From: Balaenoptera acutorostrata
Taxonomy: Eukaryota; Chordata; Mammalia; Artiodactyla; Balaenopteridae
DNA: 64,000 bases
Assembly (NCBI RefSeq): GCF_949987535.1
Contig: NC_080067.1
Coordinates: 57,346,405-57,410,404 of the forward strand
Direction of reading: 5' to 3'
The notes below the pieces were generated by a model, which saw only the letters and a list, made by a program, of their open reading frames with translations, had not been told where the DNA came from and did not search any database. This document shows, piece by piece, positions 12,911 to 21,825 of the stretch (position 1 is its first letter; each line of letters opens with the position of its first letter). Position numbers and translations under genes: made by a program.

Positions 12911-13302
12911 ATTTTTAAACATCTTTATTGGAGTATAATTGCTTTACAATGGTGTGTAGTTTCTGCTTTATAACAAAGTGAATCAGCTATACATATACAT
13001 ATATCCCCATATCTCCTCCCTCTTGAGTCTCCCTCCCACCCTACCTATCCCACCCCTCTAGGTGGTCACAAAGCACCGAGCTGATCTCCCTGTGCTATGC
13101 GGCTGCTTCCCACTAGCTATCTATTTCACATTTGGTAGTGTATATATGTCCATGTCACTCTCACTTTGTCCCAGCTTAGCCTTCCCCTCCCTGTGTCCTC
13201 AAGTCCATCCTCTACGTCTTTATTCTGGTCCTGCCCCCAGGTTCTTCAGAACCACTTTTTTTTTTTTTTTTTTTAGATTCCATATATATGTGTTAGCATA
13301 TG
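12911..13302 (-). other. L1 3' UTR
   Basis: From the ORF2 stop at 13303 to the element end. On the plus strand it begins with tttaaacatctttattggag, giving an AATAAA on the element's sense strand just upstream of its end, and includes a pyrimidine-rich stretch that would be a G-rich/purine tract in the sense strand. A T19 run at 13256-13274 lies near the ORF2 boundary. Confidence 0.8.
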
Positions 13303-13515
13303 CTATTTGTTTTCCTCTTTCTGACTTACTTCACTCTGTATGACAGACTCTAGGTCCATCCACCTTGCTACAAATAACTCAACTTTGTTTCTTTTTGTTG
13401 CTGAGTAATATTCCATTGTATATATGTGCCACATCTTCTTTATCCATTCATCTGTCGATGGACACTTAGGTTGCTTCCATGTCCTGGCTATTGTAAATAG
13501 AGCTTCAATGAACAT
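13303..13515 (-). pseudogene. L1 ORF2 C-terminal block
   Basis: Seventy codons containing WKQPKCPSTDEWIKKMW and IYTMEYYSATKRN, the conserved C-terminal region of mammalian L1 ORF2 just before its end. The region upstream of this block is out of frame with it. The stop at 13303 is probably the natural ORF2 terminus. Confidence 0.85.
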
Positions 13516-13806
13516 TGTGGTACATGACTCTTTTTAAATCATGGTTTTCTCAGGGTATATGCCCAGTAGTGGGATTGCTGGTTCGTATGGTAGTTCTATT
13601 TTTAGTTTTTTAAGGAACTTCCATACTGCTCTCCATAGTGGCTATATCAATTTACATTCCCACCAACAGTGCAAGAGGGTACACTTTTCTCCACACCCTC
13701 TCCAGCATTTATTGTTTGTAGATTTTTTGATGATGGCCATTCTGACCAGTGTGAGGTGATACCTCATTGTAGTTTTGATTTGCATTTCTCTAATGATTAG
13801 TGATAT

Positions 13807-14091
13807 TTAGCATCCTTTCATGTGTTTGTTGGCAGTCTGTATATCTTCTTTGGAGAAATGTCTATTTAGGTCTTCTGCCCATTTTTGGATTGGGTTGTTT
13901 GTTTTCTTGATATTGAGCTGCATAAGCTGCTTGTAAACTTTGGAGATTAATCCTTTGTCAGTTGCTTCATTTGCAAATATTTTCTGCCATCCTGAGGGTT
14001 GTCTTTTCATCTTGTTTATGGTTTCCTTTGCTGTGCAAAAGCTTTTAAGTTTCATTAGGTCCCATTTGTTTATTTTTGTTTTTATTTCCAT
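13807..14091 (-). pseudogene. L1 ORF2 thumb/C-terminal block
   Basis: Ninety-four codons with [39 protein letters not shown] and [20 protein letters not shown]. These are conserved downstream of the reverse transcriptase domain in L1 ORF2. It is cut by a stop at 13807 that interrupts the normal continuation. Confidence 0.85.
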
Positions 14092-14404
14092 TTCTCTAGT
14101 AGGTGGGTCAAAAAGGATCTTGCTGTGCTTTATGTTATAGAGTGTTCTGCCTATGTTTTCCTCTAAGAGTTTTATAGTGTCTGGCCTTACATTTCGGTCT
14201 TTAATCCATTTTGAGTTTATTTTTGTGTATGGTGTTAGGAGTGTTCTAATTTCCTTCTTTTACATGTAGCTGTCCAGTTCTCCCAGCACCACTTATTGAA
14301 GAGGCTGTCTTTTCTCCATTGTATATTCTTGCCTCCTTTATCAAAAATAAGGTGACCATTTGTATGTGGGTTTATCTCTGGGCTTTCTATCCTGTACCAT
14401 TGAT

Positions 14405-14727
14405 CTATATTTCTGTTTTTGTGCCAGTACCATACCGATGATTACTGTAGCTTTGTAGTATGGTGTTTAGTCTGGGAGCCTTATTCCTCCAGCTCCGTTT
14501 TTCTTTCTCAAGATTGCTTTGGCTATTCAGGGTCTTTTGTTTTTCCATACAAATTGTGAAATTTTTTGTACTAGTTCTTTGAAAAATGCCATTGGTAGTT
14601 TGACAGGGATTGCATTGAATCTGTAGATTGCTTTGGGTAGTATAGTCATTTTCACAATGTTGGTTCTTCCAATCCAAGAACATGGTATATCTCTCCATCT
14701 GTTGGTATCATCTTTAATTTCTTTCAT
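14405..14727 (-). pseudogene. L1 ORF2 palm/thumb blocks in two frames
   Basis: Two overlapping minus-strand frames (14527-14727 with [20 protein letters not shown] and 14405-14698 with SQSNLEKEKRSWRNKAPRLN) are both used by neighbouring parts of ORF2. The real frame therefore switches within this interval, an indel signature. Confidence 0.75.
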
Positions 14728-14919
14728 CAGTGTCTTATCGTTTTCTGCATACAGGTCTTTTATCTCCTTAGGTAGGTTTATTCCTAGGTATTTTATTCTT
14801 TTTATTGCAATGGTAAATGGGAGTGTTTCCTTAATTTCTCTTTCAGATTTTTCATCATTAGTGTATAGGAATGCAAGAGATTTCTGTGCATTAATTTTGT
14901 ATCCTGCTACGTTACCTAA

Positions 14920-15150
14920 TTAATTGATTAACTCTAATAGTTTTCTGGTAGAATCTTTAGGATTCTCTACATAGAGTATCCTGTCATCTGCAAACAGTGA
15001 TAGTTTTACTTCTTCTTTTCTGATTTGGATTCCTTTTATTTCTTTTTCTTCTCTGATTGCTGTGGATAAAACTTCCAAAACTATGTTGAATAATAGTGGT
15101 GAGAGTGGGCAACCTTGTCTTGTTCCTGATCTTAGTGGAAATGGTTTCAC
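14920..15150 (-). pseudogene. L1 ORF2 reverse transcriptase core with FADD
   Basis: Seventy-six codons containing [20 protein letters not shown] and LSLFADD. The FADD aspartates that bind catalytic metal are intact (codons at 14983-14994). The frame closes at 14920 in a region where the normal protein continues, indicating a frame break. Upstream continuity with the 15341-16258 block is also lost. Confidence 0.88.
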
Positions 15151-15340
15151 TTTTTCACCATTGAGAACGATGTTGGCTGTAGGTTAGTCATAAATGGCCT
15201 TTATTATGTTGAGGTAAGTTCCCTCTATGCTTACTTTCTGGAGGGTTTTTATTATAAATGGGTGATGAATTTCGTCGAAAGCTTTTCTGCATCTGTTGAG
15301 ATGATCATATGGCTTTTCTCCTTCAATTTTTTAATATGGT

Positions 15341-16258
15341 TTACCACATTGATTGATTTGCATATATTGAAGAATCCTTGCATCCTGGGATAAACCCCAC
15401 TTGATCATGGTGTATGATCCTTTTAATGTGCTGTTGGATTCTGTTTGCTAGTATTTTGTTGAGGATTTTTGCATCTATGTTCATCAGTGATAGTGGCTTG
15501 TAGTTTTCTTTCTTTGTGACATCTTTGTCTGGCTTTGGTATCAGGGTGTTGGTGGCCTTGTAGAATGAGTTTGGGAGTGTTCCTCCCTTTGCTATATTTT
15601 GGAAGAGTTTGAGAAGGATAGGTGTTAGCTCTTCTCTAAATGTTTGATAGAATTCGCCTGTGAAGCCATGTGGTCCTGGGCTTTTGTTTGTTGGAAGATT
15701 TTTAATCACAGTCTCAATTTCAGTGCTTGTGATTGGTCTGTTTATATTTTCTATTTCTTCCTGGTTCAGTCTCAGGAGGTTGTGCTTTTCTAAGAATTTG
15801 TCCATTTCTTCCAGGTTGTCCATTTGATTGGCATATAGTTGCTTGTAGTAATCTCTCATGATCCTCTGTATTCCTGCAGTGTCAGTTGTTACTTCTCCTT
15901 TTTCGTTTATAATTCTATTGATCTGAGTCAACTCCTTTTTTTTCTTGATGAGTCTGGCTAATGGTTTATCAATTTTGTTTATCTTCTCAAAGAACCAGCT
16001 TTTAGTTTTATTGATCTTTGCTATTGTTTCCTTCAATTCTTTTTCATTTATTTCTGATCTGATCTTTATAATTTCTTTCCTTCTACTAACTTTGAGGTTT
16101 TTTTGTTCTTCTTTCTCTAATTGCTTTAGGTGTAAGGTTAGGTTGTTTATTTCAGATTTTCTTGTTTCTTGTGGTAGGATTGTATTGCTATAATCTTCCC
16201 TCTTAGAACTGCTTTTGCTGCAGGCCATAGGTTTTGGGTCGTCGTGTTTCATTGTCAT
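15341..16258 (-). pseudogene. L1 ORF2 linker and reverse transcriptase N-terminal part
   Basis: The longest open frame of the window (305 codons). Contains [19 protein letters not shown] and [20 protein letters not shown] of the region between endonuclease and RT, then [29 protein letters not shown] and [16 protein letters not shown] of RT motifs 0-2a. It follows the endonuclease block after a stop at about 16265 that coincides with a frame change. It ends in an abnormal QSMW stop at 15341. Confidence 0.9.
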
Positions 16259-16264
16259 TTCTTT

Positions 16265-17098
16265 CTAGGTATTTTTGATTTCCTCTTTGATTTCCTTTTT
16301 GATTTCCTCTTCAGTGATCTCTTGGTTATTTAGTAGTGTATTGTTTAGCTTCCATGTGTTTGTATTTTTTACAGATTTTTTGCTGTAATTGATATCTAGT
16401 CTCATAGCGTTGTGGTTGGAAAAGATACTTGATATGATTTCAGTATTCTTAAATTTACCAAGGCTTGATTTGTGACCCAAGATATGATCTATCCTGGAAA
16501 ATGTTCCATGAGCACTTGAGAAGAAAGTGTATTCTCTTGTTTTTGGATGGAATGTTCTATAAATATCAATTAAGTCCATCTTTTTAAATGTGTCATTTAA
16601 AGCTTGTGTTTCCTTATTTATTTTCATTTTGGATGATCTGTCCATTGGTGAAAGTGGGGTATTAAAGTCCTGTAGTATGACTGTGTCACTGTCGATTTCC
16701 CCTTTTATGGCTGTTAGCATTTGCCTTATGTATTGAGGTGCTCCTATGTCGGGTGCATAAATATTTACAATTGTTATATCTTGTTCTTGGACTGATCCCT
16801 TGATCATTATGTAGTGTCCTTCTTTGTCTCTTGTAATAGTCTTTATTTTGAAGTCAATTTTGTTTGCTATGAGATTTGCCACTCCAGTATTCTTTTGATT
16901 TCCATTTGCATGGAATGTCTTCTTGCATTCCCTCACTTTTAGTCTGTATGTGTCCCTAGGTCTGAAGTGGGTCTCTTGTTGACAGCATATGCACGGGTCT
17001 TTTTTTTGTATCCATTCAGCCAGTCTATGTCTTTTGGTTGGAGCATTTAATCCATTTACATTTAAGGTAGTTATCGATATGTATGTTCCTGTTACCAT
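16265..17098 (-). pseudogene. L1 ORF2 endonuclease domain
   Basis: 277 codons from the ORF2 ATG. An APE-type endonuclease that nicks target DNA at T-rich sites. Visible motifs: TLNVNGLN (Asn), CCQQETHF (catalytic Glu), LQDFNTPLSPMDRS (Asp-Phe-Asn), RIDHILGH (Asp) and a C-terminal SNHNAMRLD. In other L1 proteins the last motif is SDH, so the aspartate partner of the catalytic histidine reads Asn here, and the residue before DFN, usually Gly, reads Gln. Both changes would be expected to weaken activity. The frame ends in KNT and a stop at 16265. Confidence 0.9.
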
Positions 17099-17120
17099 TT
17101 TCTTAACTCTTTTGGGTTTG

Positions 17121-18046
17121 TTATTGTGGGTCTTTTCCTTCTCTTGTGTTTCCTGCCCAGAGAAGTTCCTTTAGCATTTGTTGTAAAGCTGGTTTGGTTG
17201 TGCTGAATTCTCTTAGCTTTTGCTTATCTGTAAAGGTTTTAATTTCTCCGTCAAATCTGAATGAGATCCTTGCTGGGTAGAGTAATCTTGGTTTAGGTTT
17301 TTCCCTTTCATCACTTTAAATATGTCCTGTCACTCCCTTCTGGCTTGCAGAGTTTCTGCTGAAAGATCAGCTGTTAACCTTATTGGGGTTCCCTTGGATG
17401 TTATTGGTTGTTTTTCCCTTGCTGCTTTTACTATTTTTTCTTTGTGTTTAATTTTTGATAGTTTGATTAATATGTGTCTTGACATGTTTATCCTTGGATT
17501 TATCCTGTATGGGACCCTCTGTGCTTCCTGTATTTGATTGACTATTTCCTTTCCCATATTAGTGATGTTTTCAACTATAATCTCTTCAAATATTTTCTCA
17601 GTCCCTTTCTTTTTCTCTTCTTCTTCTGGGACCCCTATAATTTGAATGTTGTTGCGTTTAATGTCCCAGAGGTGTCTGAGACTGTCCTCAGTTCTTTTCA
17701 TTCTTTCTTCTTTATTGTGCTCTGTGGTAGTTATTGCCACTATTTTATCTTCCAGGTCACTTATCCATTCTTCTGCCTCAGTTATTCTGCTATTGATTCC
17801 TTCTAGAGAATTTTTAATTTCATCTATTGTGTTATTCATCATTGTTTGTTTGCTATTTAGTGCTTCTTGGTCCTTGTTAAACATTTCTTGTATTTTCTCC
17901 ATTCTATTTCCATGATTTTGGATCATCTTTACTATCATTACTCTGAATTCTTTTTCAGGTAGACTGCCTATTTCCTCTTCATTTGTTTGGTCTGGTGGTT
18001 TTTTACCTTGCTCCTTCATCTTCTGTGTGTTTCTCTGCCTTCTCAT
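17121..18046 (-). pseudogene. L1 ORF1 (RNA-binding chaperone), truncated
   Basis: ORF1p binds L1 RNA as a coiled-coil trimer and acts as a nucleic acid chaperone. The ATG at 18046 gives MRRQRNTQKMKEQGKKPPDQ, then a heptad-rich coiled-coil region (about residues 45-125), then an RRM/CTD with RHLWDIKRNNIQIIGVPEEE and KAAREKQPITSKGTPIRLTA. A TGA at 17330-17332 stops it at 238 codons right after LQARRE, where family members continue through a C-terminal domain. About 40 bp further on, the sequence also appears to lose one base, so the original stop (TAA at 17121-17123) lies in another frame. The C-terminal part of the RNA-binding domain is lost. Confidence 0.9.
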
Positions 18047-18554
18047 TTTGTTTTACTTACTGTGTTTGGGGTCTCCTTTTCACGGGCTGCAGGTTCATAG
18101 TTCCCGTTGTTTTTGGTGTGTGCCCCCAGTGGCTAAGGTTTGTTCAGTGGGTTTTGTAGGCTTCCTGGTGGCATGGACTGGTGCCTGTTTTCTGGTGGAT
18201 GAGACTGGATCTTGTCTTTCTGGTGGGTGCACCATGTCCGGTGGTGTGTTTTGGGGTGTCTGTGACCTTATTATGATTTTAGGAAGCCTTTCTGCTGATG
18301 GGTGGGGTTGTGTTCCTGTCTTGCTAGTTGTTTGGCATAGGGTGTCCAGCACCATAGATTGCTGGTCATTGAGTGGAGGTGGGTCTTAGCATTGAGATAG
18401 AGATCTCTGGGAGAGCTTTCACCATTTGCTATTATGTGGAACCGGGAGGTCTCTCATGGACCAATGTTTTGAACTCTAGTCTCCCACCTCAGAGGCACAG
18501 ACCTGACACCCGGCAGGAGCACCAAGACCCTTTCAGCCACACAGCTCAGAAGAA

Positions 18555-18720
18555 AAGGGAGAAAAAATAAATAAAGAAATAAATAAAGTAAAATAAAATA
18601 AAGTTATTAAAGTAAAAATAACAATAAATTATTAAAAATTCAAAAAATAAAACGTAATTAAAAGAAAAAAAATAAAAGAAAGAAGGAAAGAAGAGAGCAA
18701 CCAAACTAAGAAAAACCCCA
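18555..18720. repeat. A-rich low-complexity tract inside the L1 5' UTR
   Basis: Runs of aaataaa, aaataaagt and aaaagaaa words over about 165 bp on the plus strand. Part of the L1 5' UTR, possibly expanded by slippage. Confidence 0.7.
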
Positions 18721-20204
18721 CCAATGATAGCAAGTGCTAAAAGCTATACTAAAAAAAACCCAAAAAACTGACAGACAGAACCCTAGGACAAATGGTAAAA
18801 GCAAACCTATACAGACAAAATCACACAAAGAAGCATACACATACACCCTCACAAAAAGAGAAAAAGGAAAAAAAAATTTATATATATATTAAAAAAAAGG
18901 AAGAGAGCAACCAAATCAATAAACAAGTCTAATGATAATAAACTCTAAATACTAAACTAAGAGAAACATAAAGCCAGAAACCAGTCAGTCACATACAGCA
19001 AACCCCAAGTCTACAATTGCTCCCAAAGTCCACCGCCTCAATTTTGGGATGGTTCATTGTCTATTCAGGTATTCCACAGATGCAGAGTACATCAAGTTGA
19101 TTTTGGAGATTTAATTCGCTGCTCCTGAGGCTGCTGGGAGAGATTTCCCTTTCTCTTCTTTGTTCGCACAGCTCCTGGGGTTCAGCTTTGGACTTGGCCC
19201 TGCCTCTGCATGTAGGTCGCCTGAGGGCGTCTGTTCCCTCTCAGACAGGACGGGGTTAAAGGAGCAGCTCATTAGGGGGCTCTGGCTCACTCAGGCTGGG
19301 GGGAGGGAGGGGTATGGATGTGGGGTGAGCCTGAGGCGGCAGAGGCCGCCGTTACGTTGCAACAGCCTGAGGCACACCGTATGTTCTCCCGGGGAAGTTA
19401 TCCCTGGATCACGGGACTGTGGCAGTGGCGGGCTGCACAGGCTCCCGGGAGGGGCGGTGTGGATAGTGACCTGTGCTTGCACACAGGCTTCTTGGTGGTG
19501 GCAGCAGCAGCCTTAGCGTGTCATGCTGGCTCTGGGGTCTGCACTGATAGCCGCGGCTCGCACCATCTCTGGAGCCCATTTAGGCAGTGCTCTGAATCCC
19601 CTCTCCTCTTGCACCCTGAAACAATGGTCTCTTGCCTCTTAGCTAGGTTCAGACTTTTTCCCAGACTCCCTCCCGGCTAGCTATGGTGTACTAGCCCCCT
19701 TCAGGCTGTGTTCACACAGCCAACCCCAGTCCTCTCTCTGTGATCTGACCTCCAAAGCCTGAGCCTTAGCTCCCAGCCCCCGCCCACCCCGGCGGGTGAG
19801 CAGACAAGCCTCTGGGGCTGGTGAGTGCTGGTCGGCACTGTTCCTCCATGCAGGAATCTCTCCGCTTTGCCCTCTGCACCCCTGTTGCTGTGCTCTCCTC
19901 CGTGGCTCCGAAGCTTCCCCCCGCCCCAACTCCCCGTCTCCGCCATTGAAGGGGCTTCCTAGTGTGTGGAAACTTTTCCTCCTTCACAGCTCCCTCCCAG
20001 AGGTGCAGGTCCTGTCCCTATTCTTTTGTCTCTGTTATTTCTTTTATATTTTTCCCTACCCAGATACGTGGGGAGTTTCTTGCCTTTTGGGAAGTCTGAG
20101 GTCTTTTGCCAGAGTTCAGTAGGTGTTCTGTAGGAGTTTTTCCACGTGTAGATGTATTTCTGATGTATTTGTGGGGAGAAAGGTGATCTCCATGTCTTAC
20201 TCCT

Positions 20205-20215
20205 CCGCCATCTTG
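20205..20215 (-). promoter_or_regulatory. YY1-like site at the L1 5' end
   Basis: The plus strand reads ccgccatcttg, so the element's sense strand has CAAGATGGCGG within its first 25 bases. In human L1 a YY1 site of this form near the 5' end sets the transcription start. Same position and motif are seen here. Binding is inferred. Confidence 0.7.
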
Positions 20216-20227
20216 AAGGTCTCTCCC

Positions 20228-20241
20228 TAATTTCCTGATTT
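20228..20241. repeat. Target-site duplication, right copy
   Basis: taatttcctgattt, identical to 12897-12910. Confidence 0.92.
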
Positions 20242-20475
20242 TGATAATTGCACTGTGTTTATATAAGAGAATGCCCCTGCTTTTAAGAAATGCACACTGA
20301 AGAACTTATAGGTAAAGATTATGTCTGCAACTTTCTCTTAAGGTTCTCAGGCAAAGCAATTGTGGTAAAACATAATATTTGAGGAATCTAGGCATAAGGT
20401 AAACTGGAATACCTTACACTGCTTTTGCTACTTTTCTGTAGGTTTGAATCTATATCAAAATTAAAAATTTTTTTG
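20228..20475 (+). mobile_element. Old L1 3' UTR, right part
   Basis: Continues the fragment interrupted at 12896: ttttgataattgcactgtgt, tttttctgtaggtttgaatc-like text and an a-rich end at about 20470. The order agrees with an L1M-type 3' UTR on the plus strand. Confidence 0.6.
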
Positions 20476-21191
20476 GAAACAACAAAGTAAATATTAAAAT
20501 CTGAACAATATAAAATTAGTAATATAACTAAAAAATAGAAAGGTAGAGGGAAAACATATAGTTATAAAAGCATTAAAGTTTTTATGTTCCTTAGCAAGAA
20601 GTTAATTAATACTGTCTGAAACTTAATGGTTTTGGGGAAAAAAAAATCTGAGTCCAATGTCTTAATGCTTTTTGTAAACTTATTTGGTAAACTTGTAAGT
20701 CTTTTAAACAGTAATATCTGTAATCCTGAGGAATGATTTCTTTGGTTAAGTATTGATAGTTCCTTCGGATGTTTTATCGTTTCTTTTTCTCTTGTTAAAA
20801 TCACAAAATTAATAGCTATAATATGGTTCCTTTTAATGTCAGCTAACCTGGCTTTCACATTCTATCTCTATATATGTTTTATATGATGACTTGAACAATA
20901 ATTACATAATAATAATAAAGTTTACTTCTGGGTGATAAAGTTTTGAGTTTTCTTAAACTTTAATCTTCCCAATTTTGAGCACTATTTGAATTATATACTG
21001 TGAGCAGAATGCACTTTTAAACAAAAGGGATTTTATTTTTTAAAAAAGACAAAAAAAGATTAAAAGCAATAAATCAAAAATTTTACCTTGATAAATTATA
21101 GATGAAGGGAATATAGATTCTTGTTACTTTCTTCTTTGTACTTTTCTGTATTTTAAAATTTCACCATATTTAAAAGAAATTAATTAATAAA
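20476..21191. other. Unassigned AT-rich DNA
   Basis: No gene. The stretch around 21120-21190 (tgtacttttctgtattttaa) resembles an old L1 3' end but is too short to assign. Confidence 0.45.
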
Positions 21192-21825
21192 GTTACAGAA
21201 CTGAATTTGGGTCCCCTTGCCCAGCACACAGCAAAGCCAATCTACTGATATCAGGTTGTGGTGAAGGAAAGTACAGCATTTATTGCAAGGCTTCAAGCAA
21301 GGGTTATGGGCAGCTAATGCTCAAAAGACTTCTGATGGCTTTCAGGGAAGGGTTTTTAAAGTGAGAGAAAGGGTCACAGGGTGTGTGATCAGCTGATGCA
21401 CAATTCTCTGATTGGTTGTTGGTGAGGTAACAGGGTGGTGTTTCAGGAATCTCAGTCATCAACCTTCTGGTTCCAACTGGTCTGGGGTCTACATGCTGGT
21501 TGTCAACATGCAGTCAAATTCTTCCACCTGATGGGGATTTTAGTATCTGAAAAACAACTCAAGGATATGGCTCAGAATATTATCTATAGCCTTGAGGAGG
21601 AAATAAAGGTCCTTGACTTTGTTTTACGGCTAAACTATTATTATTTTATCTTGCTTCACTGTTTTCCTTTGTTTCTGTATTTTCTCACTTCTCTGATTTA
21701 ATTTGCTCTTTGGAACTCCAGGAAGGCCAAGGAGGCTAAAGCTTTTCTACAAACAAGAGGCAGGGGACATGGAGGGGGTGGGTGGTGTCTGTCCTTGGGA
21801 AGGCACCACAGGGTCCTGCTGAGTT
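21192..21825 (-). mobile_element. LTR-like repeat (endogenous retrovirus-type)
   Basis: A block of about 630 bp that is compositionally distinct from its neighbours. On the minus strand it has LTR-like elements in the right order: a possible TATA-like tttaaaa segment near 21352-21359, an AATAAA within gcaataaatgctgta (plus 21276-21290), and then a CT-rich end. It strongly resembles a cetartiodactyl LTR that I remember only in outline, so no family name is given. No internal viral genes are adjacent, which suggests a solo LTR. Edges are approximate and a short target duplication was not found. Confidence 0.5.

Larger units (their letters stand above)
13303..17098 (-). pseudogene. L1 ORF2 (endonuclease-reverse transcriptase), broken
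   Basis: Span of L1 ORF2, whose product nicks target DNA and copies L1 RNA in place. The ATG at 17098 follows the ORF1 stop by about 22 bp. Span of 3.8 kb fits the usual ~1,270 residues. The reading is split into blocks: endonuclease domain 17098-16265, RT N-terminal part 16258-15341, RT core with the FADD motif 15150-14920, and thumb and C-terminal blocks 14727-14405, 14091-13807 and 13515-13303. Stops and frame changes separate them, so no full product can be made. Protein blocks keep clear L1 character, which suggests the copy is not very ancient. Confidence 0.92.
12911..20227 (-). mobile_element. Full-length L1 retrotransposon
   Basis: A complete L1 of about 7.3 kb in reverse orientation. 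It runs from its 5' end (20227, plus-strand complement ccgccatcttgaaggtctct) through a long 5' UTR, ORF1, a short spacer, ORF2 and a 3' UTR ending at 12911. Perfect 14-bp duplications flank it, so the copy inserted by target-primed reverse transcription. Both ORFs carry stops or frame changes, so it is not autonomous as it stands. The 3' A-tail is almost absent (only a short taaaaat). The long GC-rich 5' UTR resembles that of cetartiodactyl L1. It disrupts an older L1 3' UTR. Confidence 0.95.
18047..20227 (-). promoter_or_regulatory. L1 5' UTR with internal promoter
   Basis: About 2.2 kb between element start and ORF1. The distal part (about 19130-20010) is GC-rich with many CpGs, in contrast to the AT-rich surroundings. 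The proximal part (18555-18990) is A-rich on the plus strand (T-rich in sense) with aaataaataaag and aaagtaaaataaaa words. In L1 the 5' UTR houses the RNA polymerase II promoter that starts transcription at the element's first base. Open frames here (up to 120 codons, both strands) are compositional and not genes. Confidence 0.8.

Noticed and set aside
19160..20122. Open frames of 63-120 codons on both strands
   Set aside because: They lie in the GC-rich L1 5' UTR, where stop codons are rare by composition; L1 encodes nothing confirmed there in this orientation.
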